Assembly (NCBI GenBank): GCA_902782885.1
Contig: CACZOW010000008.1
Location: 1 to 7,205 of the forward strand
From: an uncultured Ruminococcus sp.
GTDB taxonomy: Bacteria > Bacillota > Clostridia > UBA1212 > UBA1255
Direction: 5' to 3'
DNA length: 7,205 nt
The notes under the pieces were generated by a model that saw only the letters and a program-made list of their open reading frames with translations, did not search any database and was not told where the DNA came from. Below, piece by piece: positions 1-5,096 of this stretch. The translations under genes were made by a program, and so were the position numbers. How positions within the stretch are numbered: position 1 is the first letter of the stretch; the number at the start of each line of letters is the position of its first letter.

Positions 1-87
1 GAAGCGGGTGCCGGGCTGGATGCCGTTGTCCGGGTCGCCAAGCTCGGGATCGTATTCATAGCCGCAGGGGCAGACGTATTTATCCAT
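1..87 (-). CDS. Rubredoxin, N-terminal 29 residues (cut by window edge)
   Basis: This is the start of a rubredoxin, a small cytoplasmic one-iron electron carrier. The visible residues contain YVCPCGYEYDPELGDPDNGI, followed by QPGTRF, which is the typical first half of the fold: cysteine knuckle, aromatic GYEYDP, acidic GDPDNGI loop and PGT turn. The second CPxC knuckle would lie beyond base 1. The first knuckle is unusual: C6-P7-C8-G9 has one residue between the cysteines where the family normally has two. The ATG at 85-87 is supported by a full AAGGAGG ribosome site at 93-99 with five bases of spacing. The gene follows a reverse rubrerythrin and a zinc-ribbon membrane protein on the same strand, so a role as electron donor to the rubrerythrin is a reasonable inference. 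Family assignment is strong; function of the odd knuckle is unknown. Confidence 0.88.
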   Translation of the reverse strand, partial: MDKYVCPCGYEYDPELGDPDNGIQPGTRF

Positions 88-92
88 GTTGT

Positions 93-99
93 CCTCCTT
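93..99 (-). promoter_or_regulatory. Ribosome binding site of the rubredoxin gene
   Basis: The minus strand reads AAGGAGG, a perfect Shine-Dalgarno match, five bases before the rubredoxin ATG. It directly adjoins the T-tract of the upstream hairpin, so transcription ending at that tract would leave the ribosome site out of the transcript. Confidence 0.85.
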
Positions 100-149
100 A
101 AAAAAGCAGGTGCGCAGGCCGCTGGCCGTTGACTCCGGCGGCGCGCACC
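100..149 (-). terminator. Intrinsic-terminator-like hairpin before the rubredoxin gene
   Basis: On the minus strand, GGTGCGC (149 to 143) pairs perfectly with GCGCACC (115 to 109), with a further G-U pair possible inside. After TGC comes a run of six T (105 to 100). The stem is G/C rich and the loop is 27 bases, which may fold further through CGGC/GCCG. It ends exactly where the rubredoxin ribosome site begins, so it is better read as an attenuator in front of the rubredoxin gene than as the end of a transcription unit. The long loop and three-base gap before the T-run make it weaker than a textbook terminator. Confidence 0.5.
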
Positions 150-229
150 GTTGATGATCCAGAAATGAGGTGCGCAGGCCGATCGACGTCCAGTTCGGTT
201 CGTTTAGGTCCGGGCGCTGCGCACCGTTG
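108..229. repeat. Two copies of a palindromic unit, AGGTGCGCAGGCCG ... GCGCACCGTTG
   Basis: On the plus strand AGGTGCGCAGGCCG occurs at 108-122 (reading AGGTGCGCAGGCCG from 108) and again from 168, and GCGCACCGTTG occurs at 143-153 and 219-229. The conserved blocks extend beyond the self-complementary core (the flanking GGCCG and GTTG are also kept), while the sequence between them is not conserved. Units span about 46 and 62 bases. The spacing and lack of uniform spacers rule out a CRISPR array. Confidence 0.7.
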
Positions 230-260
230 GTTCAATTGGCAGTATGAGCCGCTGTCAAAA

Positions 261-767
261 TCAGTTCGCGAAATGCGTGTGCTTGACCTGCCACTTCTTC
301 AGCTTGATCTGGACCCAGAAGCTGTAAATGCCGCAGGTGATGATGGAAAGCAGCATCCACTTGATCCATTGACCGAACAGGCTGCCGCCGGTGCCTTCGA
401 ACTTGAGACGGCGGCCGTTGATCACGGTGTGCTCGGTCTCCCAGCGGTAGAGGCGGCAGAAGCCCCAGGGCGCGTAGATGCCGAGGGTGATCATGCAGAG
501 CAGGACGGTAACGATCGAGATACCGATCTGCTGGCCCAGCGTGCCGTCAAAAAAGGACTCGGCGGACACAGCGTTGTTGACAACGACCGGCGCCGGATTG
601 GTGTTGTAGGTGTTGTAGGTGTTGTACGTCTGAGCCGCCGGCGCGGGCGCGGGAGCGGGCTCGGGCTGCTTGACGGTCGGGGCGGGTTCAGCGAACCGGG
701 CGCCGCAGTTCATGCAGAAGACGGAGTTGTCGGCACCGGACGCGCCGCATTTGGGACAGGTTTTCAT
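261..767 (-). CDS. Zinc-ribbon protein with DUF898 (YjgN-like) membrane domain
   Basis: This 168-residue protein has three parts. Residues 4-21 form a zinc ribbon (C4-P-K-C7, C18-M-N-C21). Residues about 26-62 are a low-complexity linker rich in Pro/Ala, with three tandem YNT units. Residues about 69-166 match what I know of DUF898: SFFDGTLGQQ, a first membrane segment ending ITLGIYAPW (about 80-101), the INGRRLKFEGTG block, a second membrane segment ending ITCGIYSFW (about 134-151), then a basic amphipathic tail. The two segments end in near-identical motifs, suggesting an internal duplication. The function of the family is unknown; a ribbon plus membrane anchor suggests a cytoplasmic metal-binding head on a membrane protein. 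The ATG at 765-767 has an AAGGAGG site at 776-782 with eight bases of spacing. It lies between a reverse rubrerythrin and a rubredoxin, 49 bases after the former, and is probably co-transcribed. Confidence 0.8.
   Translation of the reverse strand: MKTCPKCGASGADNSVFCMNCGARFAEPAPTVKQPEPAPAPAPAAQTYNTYNTYNTNPAPVVVNNAVSAESFFDGTLGQQIGISIVTVLLCMITLGIYAPWGFCRLYRWETEHTVINGRRLKFEGTGGSLFGQWIKWMLLSIITCGIYSFWVQIKLKKWQVKHTHFAN
601..627 (-). repeat. Three tandem 9-base units encoding YNT repeats
   Basis: On the plus strand GTTGTAGGT is repeated, with the third copy differing by one base (GTTGTACGT). It encodes the YNTYNTYNT stretch in the linker of the zinc-ribbon/DUF898 protein. Units of this kind expand and contract by slippage, so linker length likely varies between strains. 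Confidence 0.75.
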
Positions 768-791
768 GTTATTGACCTCCTTCTTGAATGA

Positions 792-804
792 GGGCGTGTC
801 GCCC
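792..804 (-). other. Small hairpin between the rubrerythrin and DUF898 genes
   Basis: GGGCG (792-796) and CGCCC (800-804) form a five-base perfect stem with a three-base loop in the 49-base gap. No T-tract follows on the minus strand, so it does not look like a terminator; it could act as an RNA stability or processing element, or be chance in GC-rich sequence. Confidence 0.3.
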
Positions 805-816
805 CGGTTTGACGGC

Positions 817-1362
817 TCAGCCGAAATATCTCTTCAGCAGGCCTTCGAACGCCTTGCCGTGACGAGCCTCGTCCTTCGCCATCTCGTGAACGGTGTCGTG
901 AACGGCGTCGTAGCCCAGCTGCTTTGCGAGTTTGGCCAGCGCCAGCTTGCCTTCGGTAGCGCCGCACTCGGCGTCAACGCGCATTTCCAGATTCTTTTTG
1001 GTGCTGGGGGTGACGACTTCGCCCAGCAGTTCGGCAAATTTCGCCGCGTGCTCGGCCTCTTCGAATGCCGCTTTTTCCCAGTACAGCCCGATCTCGGGGT
1101 ACCCTTCGCGGAAGGCAACGCGCGACATTGCCAGATACATGCCGACTTCGCTGCACTCGCCGTTGAAGTTGTTTCTCAGGTCGGCAACCACTCTCTCGTC
1201 GAGCCCTTTGGCAACGCCGACTTCGTGCTCGCACGCCCATACGCGCTCGTCGCTGACGACCTCGTTGAATTTCGATGCCGGGGCCTTGCACTGCGGGCAA
1301 CGCTCGGGCGCCTCATCGCCCTCATACACGTATCCGCAAACGGAACAAACAAACTTTTTCAT
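817..1362 (-). CDS. rbr: Reverse rubrerythrin (peroxide reductase)
   Basis: The 181-residue protein begins with a rubredoxin-type iron site (C6-S-V-C9-G-Y and C22-P-Q-C25, followed by KAPASKF) and continues with a four-helix ferritin-like domain. This domain order is the reverse of classical rubrerythrin and defines the reverse rubrerythrins, which in Clostridium act as NADH-linked hydrogen peroxide and oxygen reductases using rubredoxin as carrier. Likely diiron ligands are visible as E69 (NGE), E102 and H105 in EEAEH, E132 in AECGATEG, and E165 and H168 in DEARH; this assignment is by pattern and not by alignment. The ATG at 1360-1362 has GGAGG at 1370-1374 with seven bases of spacing. It has its own promoter region upstream and is followed by the DUF898 protein and the rubredoxin, which fits an oxidative-stress unit. 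Full length, no anomalies seen. Confidence 0.93.
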   Translation of the reverse strand: MKKFVCSVCGYVYEGDEAPERCPQCKAPASKFNEVVSDERVWACEHEVGVAKGLDERVVADLRNNFNGECSEVGMYLAMSRVAFREGYPEIGLYWEKAAFEEAEHAAKFAELLGEVVTPSTKKNLEMRVDAECGATEGKLALAKLAKQLGYDAVHDTVHEMAKDEARHGKAFEGLLKRYFG

Positions 1363-1397
1363 GATACTACCTCCGTATTCTGAAATATCCTGTCGCC

Positions 1398-1418
1398 GCG
1401 TCGTTACGCGCGCGACGC
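1398..1418 (-). other. Hairpin in the rubrerythrin 5' leader
   Basis: GCGTCG (1398-1403) is the exact complement of CGACGC (1413-1418), giving a six-base stem with a nine-base loop in the presumed untranslated leader, ending about 24 bases upstream of the GGAGG site. There is no T-tract. It may stabilise the transcript; a regulatory role is not shown. Confidence 0.35.
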
Positions 1419-1427
1419 ATAGATCGG

Positions 1428-1483
1428 TTTATTGACGATATTATACTATATAACAGTGGAGAGTTCCAGCACAATTTATTGAC
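1428..1483. repeat. Direct repeats TTTATTGAC flanking the rubrerythrin promoter
   Basis: TTTATTGAC occurs at 1428-1436 and 1475-1483, 47 bases apart, one on each side of the promoter. Partial versions (TTATTGACC before the DUF898 gene at 770-777) also occur. The meaning is unknown; it may reflect the general abundance of TTGAC in this window. Confidence 0.45.
1440..1468 (-). promoter_or_regulatory. Promoter of the rubrerythrin gene with overlapping palindrome
   Basis: On the minus strand a perfect -10 box TATAAT lies at 1445-1440. Seventeen bases further upstream sits TGGAAC, a poor -35 match, so transcription may need an activator or be intrinsically weak. The -10 region is embedded in the perfect palindrome TTATA-3-TATAA (1441-1453). 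It resembles the PerR operator (TTATAATnATTATAA) but its arms are two bases closer together. Start of transcription would be near 1433, leaving a leader of about 70 bases. This is the only A/T-rich stretch between the U32 gene and the rubrerythrin, which supports the call. Confidence 0.55.
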
Positions 1484-1494
1484 CGCCGCGGCCG

Positions 1495-2850
1495 TCACGG
1501 TTTGCGGACACGGGCAATCGACCCCGCCTCCACCGGGAACGGCGCCCGGATCAGCACGGTCATGCAGGCGTGGGCGGCGCGGTCAATTGATTGGCCTTCG
1601 CTGTCCGTCATTGCCGCGAGCGGCAGGCGCAGAACGGGGCCGGAAGGCTGCACGAATTCCAGAGTCTCGCCGACGCCGAAGTTGCCTCTTTGCGAAACAG
1701 TGAGGCGGTAGCCGTCAACCTCCGCACTGCACGCTTCCACCAGCCCCGCGTATACTGAATTCCGGATGTACGACGAGGTGCCGTACACCTGCTCGCCGCG
1801 GCCGCCGTGCAGGAAGCCGTCGGAGTAGTCGCGATGGCTGACGCTGGAGACTTCGTCGATTAGGCGCGCGAGGGTGGCGGGGTCAAGTTCGCCGCTGCCG
1901 CCGGAGGAGAGGCTGTCCCACACGCGGTCAATTGCCTCCCGGTATGCCCGCACGGTCACGCCCACGTAAAAATCGCTCTTCATGCGGCCCTCGATCTTGA
2001 GCGCCGACGCGCCCGCGCCGATCACTTCGTGGAGGTACGGCAGCAGGCAAAGATCTTTGGAATTGAACAAAAATGTTCCTTCGCCGGTCTCTTCCACGCC
2101 GAATATCTGGCCGGGACGCTTTTCTTCGGTCATTGACGCGGCCAGCAGGTACGGCGCCGTTTTTGACGCAGGGTCTGGTTTTGACGCGGGGTCTGTCCCC
2201 GGTGTTAAAGTGTATTGCCAGCGGCAGGGCTGCGCGCACTCGCCCCGGTTGGAACTGCGGCCGGTCAGGTAGTCGCTGAGCATGCAGCGGCCGGAGTAGG
2301 CCATGCACATTGCCCCGTGTACGAACACTTCGAGGCCGGGGGCGCTGCTGCCGTACGCGGCGGAAAGCGCGTCGCCGATCTCGCGGATCTCGGACAGCTC
2401 CAGCTCGCGCGCCAGATTGATGCGCACCGCGCCTTGATCCGCCCAGAACCGGCAGGTGTCCGCGTTGAGGTTGTTGGCCTGCGTGCTTACGTGGAGCGGC
2501 AGATCGGGCACTTCGCGGCGGAGGGCCAGGAACGCGCCCAGGTCGGCAACGATCGCGCCGTCGACGCCCAGTTCCTGCAGCTCCGCGGCGTAACGGCACA
2601 GCGGCGCGATCTCGCGGGAGCGGGGCAATATGTTTAGCGTCACGTACACTTTTTTGCCGCCTGCATGGGCAAAAGACAGCAATTTCTGCATTTCCGCGTC
2701 GGTGAGATTGCCCGCCGCGGCCCGCAGTCCGAAGGCCGTGCCGCCTACGTACACCGCGTCCGCGCCAAAGCGCAGCGCCGTGAGCGCTTTCTGGAGATTG
2801 CCGCCGGGGGCAAGCAGTTCGGGCTTATTTGCGGGGATCATTTTGAGCAT
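1495..2850 (-). CDS. trhP: U32 family protein, tRNA 5-hydroxyuridine (ho5U34) biosynthesis type
   Basis: The protein (451 residues from 2850, 448 from the preferred start at 2841) has the U32 hallmark EVFVHGAMCMAYSGRCMLS at 174-192 and the family blocks PELLAPGGN, DAVYVGG, HVSTQANNLN, ECAQPCRW, EEKRPG, FNSKDLCL and LKIEGRMKS. U32 members once called peptidases include TrhP, needed for 5-hydroxyuridine at tRNA wobble position 34. The directly upstream trmR methylates that base, which supports this role. Presumed iron-sulfur cysteines are C182, C189, C205 and C268 (numbered from 2850), by analogy with UbiU. An extra stretch of about 24 residues, 216-239 (DPASKPDPASK repeats), coincides with a palindromic DNA repeat at 2134-2205. 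The annotated ATG at 2848-2850 leaves no room for a ribosome site, whereas ATG 2839-2841 has AAAGGA at 2855-2850 with eight bases of spacing. It overlaps the end of trmR, implying coupled translation. Confidence 0.88.
   Translation of the reverse strand: MLKMIPANKPELLAPGGNLQKALTALRFGADAVYVGGTAFGLRAAAGNLTDAEMQKLLSFAHAGGKKVYVTLNILPRSREIAPLCRYAAELQELGVDGAIVADLGAFLALRREVPDLPLHVSTQANNLNADTCRFWADQGAVRINLARELELSEIREIGDALSAAYGSSAPGLEVFVHGAMCMAYSGRCMLSDYLTGRSSNRGECAQPCRWQYTLTPGTDPASKPDPASKTAPYLLAASMTEEKRPGQIFGVEETGEGTFLFNSKDLCLLPYLHEVIGAGASALKIEGRMKSDFYVGVTVRAYREAIDRVWDSLSSGGSGELDPATLARLIDEVSSVSHRDYSDGFLHGGRGEQVYGTSSYIRNSVYAGLVEACSAEVDGYRLTVSQRGNFGVGETLEFVQPSGPVLRLPLAAMTDSEGQSIDRAAHACMTVLIRAPFPVEAGSIARVRKP
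2161..2209. repeat. Palindromic repeat inserted in the U32 gene, with tandem 18-base duplication
   Basis: TTTTGACGCAGGGTCTG (2161-2177) is repeated as TTTTGACGCGGGGTCTG (2179-2195), a period of 18 bases or six codons, 16 of 17 bases matching. The second copy runs into the palindrome GGGG-TCTGT-CCCC (2188-2200) and then GGTGTTAAAG. The core and its right flank match the repeat in the typA-mltG gap (reverse complement of 5056-5080). It is translated in frame as DPASKPDPASKT. Confidence 0.7.
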
Positions 2851-3508
2851 CCTTTCTTACCGCGAGCAGCACGCCGTCGCCGACGGGCAGCAGTGAAGCT
2901 TCAAACTCGCCGGATCCCGCGACGCGGGAGAGGAAAGCGCGGAGGTTGGCCACGATGGTGCGGTGTTTGTGGGGGGCGTCGGCGGGTTCGTCCAGGATCT
3001 TGCCGTAGAAAAGGCAGTTATCCGCGACAAGCAGCCCGCCCGCCGGCAGCAGGCGGAGCACGTCGTCCAGAAGGCGTACGTATTGACCCTTGGCGCTGTC
3101 CAGGAAGATCATATCGTACGGACCGCGCAGCGCCGCGAACACTTCCGACGCGTCGCCCAGGATCACGCGGATGCAGTCTGCGCGACCGGCGCGGTCAATA
3201 TTCCGCATTGCCAGCGCCGCCGTGTCCGCGTCCAGTTCCACCGTTTCTATGTGCGCTTCCGGGGCCGCTTCGGACAACAGCAGCGCCGAATAGCCTATTG
3301 CCGTTCCCGCCTCCAGAACGCGCGCGGGCCGTTTCAGCACGGTGAGCGTGCGCAGCAGCGCGGCGGCGTCGGGGCGCAGTATCGGAACGTTGTTGACCGC
3401 CGCGAACTCCATCAGCTCGCGGAGCAGGGGGGATTCTTCGGGGCGCAGCTCCGCGATGAAGCTATCGGCAGAGCCGTTTTGGAACGCGTTGGCGCCGGGC
3501 TCGCACAT
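2825..3508 (-). CDS. trmR: SAM-dependent O-methyltransferase, tRNA 5-hydroxyuridine methyltransferase type
   Basis: This 227-residue cytoplasmic enzyme is of the class I COMT/CCoAOMT-like methyltransferase family. Visible motifs are the SAM loop EAGTAIGYS (66-74), the ribose-binding acid in TVELD (E91), GDASE (118-122), the metal-site block FLDSAKGQY (135-143, D137) and VADNCLFYGKI (161-171, D163 and N164). In Bacillus subtilis the homologue YrrM/TrmR converts ho5U34 of tRNA to 5-methoxyuridine with magnesium. The position here, after mltG and before the U32 gene, is the same as there, which is the main reason for the specific name. The ATG at 3506-3508 shares one base with the mltG stop (TGATG), and GAGGA about 9-13 bases upstream, inside the mltG end, serves as ribosome site. 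Length is about normal. A general small-molecule O-methyltransferase is the less likely alternative. Confidence 0.87.
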   Translation of the reverse strand: MCEPGANAFQNGSADSFIAELRPEESPLLRELMEFAAVNNVPILRPDAAALLRTLTVLKRPARVLEAGTAIGYSALLLSEAAPEAHIETVELDADTAALAMRNIDRAGRADCIRVILGDASEVFAALRGPYDMIFLDSAKGQYVRLLDDVLRLLPAGGLLVADNCLFYGKILDEPADAPHKHRTIVANLRAFLSRVAGSGEFEASLLPVGDGVLLAVRKDAQNDPRK

Positions 3509-5043
3509 CAGTCTTCCTCTTCCCAGTGTTCTTCCGGCGGAGTGTAATTGTCCAGATCTTTGATCGCCTGCACGTGCTCTTCGTAGGTGCGGGAGTAGAC
3601 GTTGCCGCCGCTGCCGTCGCGTTTGGCAACAAAGTAGAAGTAATCGTGATTTGACGGGAACAGCGCGCCGATCAGCGACATCTCGCCGGGGGAGCAGATC
3701 GGACCGGGCGTGAAGCCGGGGTAAACGTATGTGTTGTACGGGTCGTCAACGTCCAGCACCTCATTGAGCGGAACGTCAAGTTCTTTGCCCGTGGCCCGTT
3801 TGTACGCGTATTTTACCGTGGCGTCGGACTGGAACAGCTGAAGGTCTTCCGTGCCCCGCGTGTAGCGGTTGTAAAACACGCCCGCGATCGGCGCCCGGTC
3901 GGAATCCAGCCGCGCCTCTTTTTCCACGATGGATGCCAGAATGACCACCTGATCGATGGTCAGGCCGGTCTCTGCCAGCTGGTCGTAATACGCGGGCTTG
4001 AAGATCTCATTGAAACGGTTGAGCATTTTGTACACGACGTCTTCCGGTTTTGCCAGTACGTCGAATTCGTACGTATCCGGGAACAGGTAGCCGTCCAGAC
4101 GGTGATCGCGGCCGGTGGCCAGGTCGGCGTTCTTCAGAAATTCGTACGAAGACACGTCCGCGTTGTCAACGGCCTTCAGGAACTCTTCCGCGGTGCACAC
4201 GTTGTTGTTCTCCAGGCGCACGGCCATCTGCTCCGTGGTGAAGCCTTCGGGGAACGTGACGCGCACGGTCTCGGGCGTGCCGGACAATATGTACATTATT
4301 TCCTCATACGCCATGCCCGCGGACAATGTATACGTGCCGGCGTTATACGTGCCGTCATACCCGTAGAATTTGGACAGGAAACGGTATATCCGCGTGTCCT
4401 CGATCAGCCCGGCGTCGTACAGCCGCTGGCTCAGCGATTTGGTGGATTCGCCTTTTTCCACGCGGAACTTCTGCTCGGTCTTCACGTCGATTATGATGGA
4501 ATCATCGTCAACTTTATTGTCGAAATGATCGATCACGAACGTGTACGTCGCGTATCCGGCGGCAATGGTGATCCCGATCATCAGCACGATCAGCAATATC
4601 ACCAGCGCCACTCTCCGGCGGCGTTTTTTCATCTTTTTGTGGAATTTATATTCTTCCTGGGTGACTTTGCGCTGCTTGATGGCGCTCTGCTTCTTGCGCG
4701 TGAACAGGGGCCGGCGCTCTTTTTTGACCGGAGCCTTGACGCGGTTGCGCCCGGGTGCGGCGGCGTAATTATTGCCTCCGGCAGTGCTCGCGCTCCCGCG
4801 TCCCGGCCGGGTATCCGCGGTCATTTTGCGGCCCGGATATGTTTCGCCGAACGCATCCACGCGGTCGATCTCGGTATCGTCTTCGATCCGGCGCCGCGCT
4901 TCTTCCTCGGCGCGCAGCTTCGCCTCTTCGGCGCTGCGGTCAACGATCCTTGTCCGGTCCACGAACGGATTGCTCTGCCGGCCCATGCCCGGACGGCGTA
5001 CCGCGCGGCGGCGGTCGTTGTTCTTATTCAAATCGTCTGCCAT
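3508..5043 (-). CDS. mltG: Endolytic murein transglycosylase MltG (YceG-like)
   Basis: MltG cuts nascent peptidoglycan strands at the membrane and sets glycan chain length. This 511-residue copy has a long charged cytoplasmic region (1-144) with a predicted coiled coil around 36-56, a single membrane helix (about 145-166) preceded by KKRRRR, and an extracellular YceG domain. Family motifs are FPEGFTTEQ (264-272), LDGYLFPDTYEF (316-327), the catalytic ASIVEKE (370-376, with E374 as the likely catalytic acid), LFQSDATVKYAY (403-414) and YNTYVYPGFTPGPICSPG (436-453). The last replaces the more usual GLPPGPI with GFTPGPI. The tail is acidic (EEHWEEED). The ATG at 5041-5043 has AAGGTGG at 5059-5053 with nine bases of spacing. 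It lies 53 bases after typA and overlaps trmR by one base, so an operon is likely. Confidence 0.93.
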   Translation of the reverse strand: MADDLNKNNDRRRAVRRPGMGRQSNPFVDRTRIVDRSAEEAKLRAEEEARRRIEDDTEIDRVDAFGETYPGRKMTADTRPGRGSASTAGGNNYAAAPGRNRVKAPVKKERRPLFTRKKQSAIKQRKVTQEEYKFHKKMKKRRRRVALVILLIVLMIGITIAAGYATYTFVIDHFDNKVDDDSIIIDVKTEQKFRVEKGESTKSLSQRLYDAGLIEDTRIYRFLSKFYGYDGTYNAGTYTLSAGMAYEEIMYILSGTPETVRVTFPEGFTTEQMAVRLENNNVCTAEEFLKAVDNADVSSYEFLKNADLATGRDHRLDGYLFPDTYEFDVLAKPEDVVYKMLNRFNEIFKPAYYDQLAETGLTIDQVVILASIVEKEARLDSDRAPIAGVFYNRYTRGTEDLQLFQSDATVKYAYKRATGKELDVPLNEVLDVDDPYNTYVYPGFTPGPICSPGEMSLIGALFPSNHDYFYFVAKRDGSGGNVYSRTYEEHVQAIKDLDNYTPPEEHWEEED

Positions 5044-5052
5044 GCGGTCTCA

Positions 5053-5059
5053 CCACCTT
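5053..5059 (-). promoter_or_regulatory. Ribosome binding site of mltG, adjoining the palindromic repeat
   Basis: AAGGTGG on the minus strand (5059-5053) is nine bases before the mltG ATG. The shared repeat in the typA-mltG gap extends to or into this site, since the match with the copy inside the U32 gene continues through TGTT and AAAG. The repeat may therefore have supplied or modified the translation signal. Confidence 0.55.
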
Positions 5060-5080
5060 TAAACACGGGGACAGACCCGT
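5056..5080. repeat. Short palindromic repeat in the typA-mltG gap
   Basis: The plus strand reads ACGGGGACAGACCCGT at 5065-5080, where ACGGG and CCCGT can pair around a six-base loop. On the minus strand the core GGGTCTGTCCCCG, followed by TGTT and AAAG, matches the repeat within the U32 gene at 2189-2210 with single-base gaps. A weak T-tract (GTTT) follows on the minus strand, so it could also reduce read-through from typA. Short GGGGACAGACCCC-like palindromes of this kind resemble REP elements, but no transposase is visible here. Confidence 0.6.
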
Positions 5081-5096
5081 TTTCAATAAATAAAGA

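Larger units (their letters stand above)
100..229 (-). promoter_or_regulatory. Candidate attenuator with four alternately pairing arms
   Basis: Reading the minus strand from the stop of the DUF898 gene toward the rubredoxin, four arms appear: arm 1 GGTGCGCA (225-218), arm 2 TGCGCACC (176-169), arm 3 GGTGCGC (149-143), arm 4 GCGCACC (115-109). Arms 1:2 and 3:4 can pair, the latter forming the T-tract hairpin. Arms 2:3 can pair instead through a 19-base loop, which would prevent 3:4. This is the classic geometry of a transcription attenuator. Sequence outside the arms differs in the two halves (loops of 41 and 27 bases). I see no short leader peptide or known riboswitch consensus, so the trigger is unknown. 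The alternative is two degenerate copies of a palindromic repeat with no regulatory role. Confidence 0.42.

Noticed and set aside
108..229. CRISPR-like repeat pair
   Set aside because: Only two units, with internal self-complementary arms and unequal loops; there is no run of uniform repeats and spacers and no cas gene.
253..258. TTGACA on the minus strand after the DUF898 stop as a rubredoxin promoter
   Set aside because: Seventeen bases downstream stands TTGAAC, not a -10 box, and TTGAC is common in this window anyway.
129..791. Plus-strand open frame opposite the DUF898 gene
   Set aside because: It runs through the palindromic gap and the antisense of a gene with clear domains and a perfect ribosome site.
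1455..1497. Terminator after the U32 gene
   Set aside because: The sequence after the stop is GC-rich but has no clear hairpin followed by a T-run on the minus strand.
1581..1590. TCAATTGA palindrome within the U32 gene as an operator
   Set aside because: It lies deep in coding sequence, is only eight bases, and contains a member of the frequent ATTGACC word.
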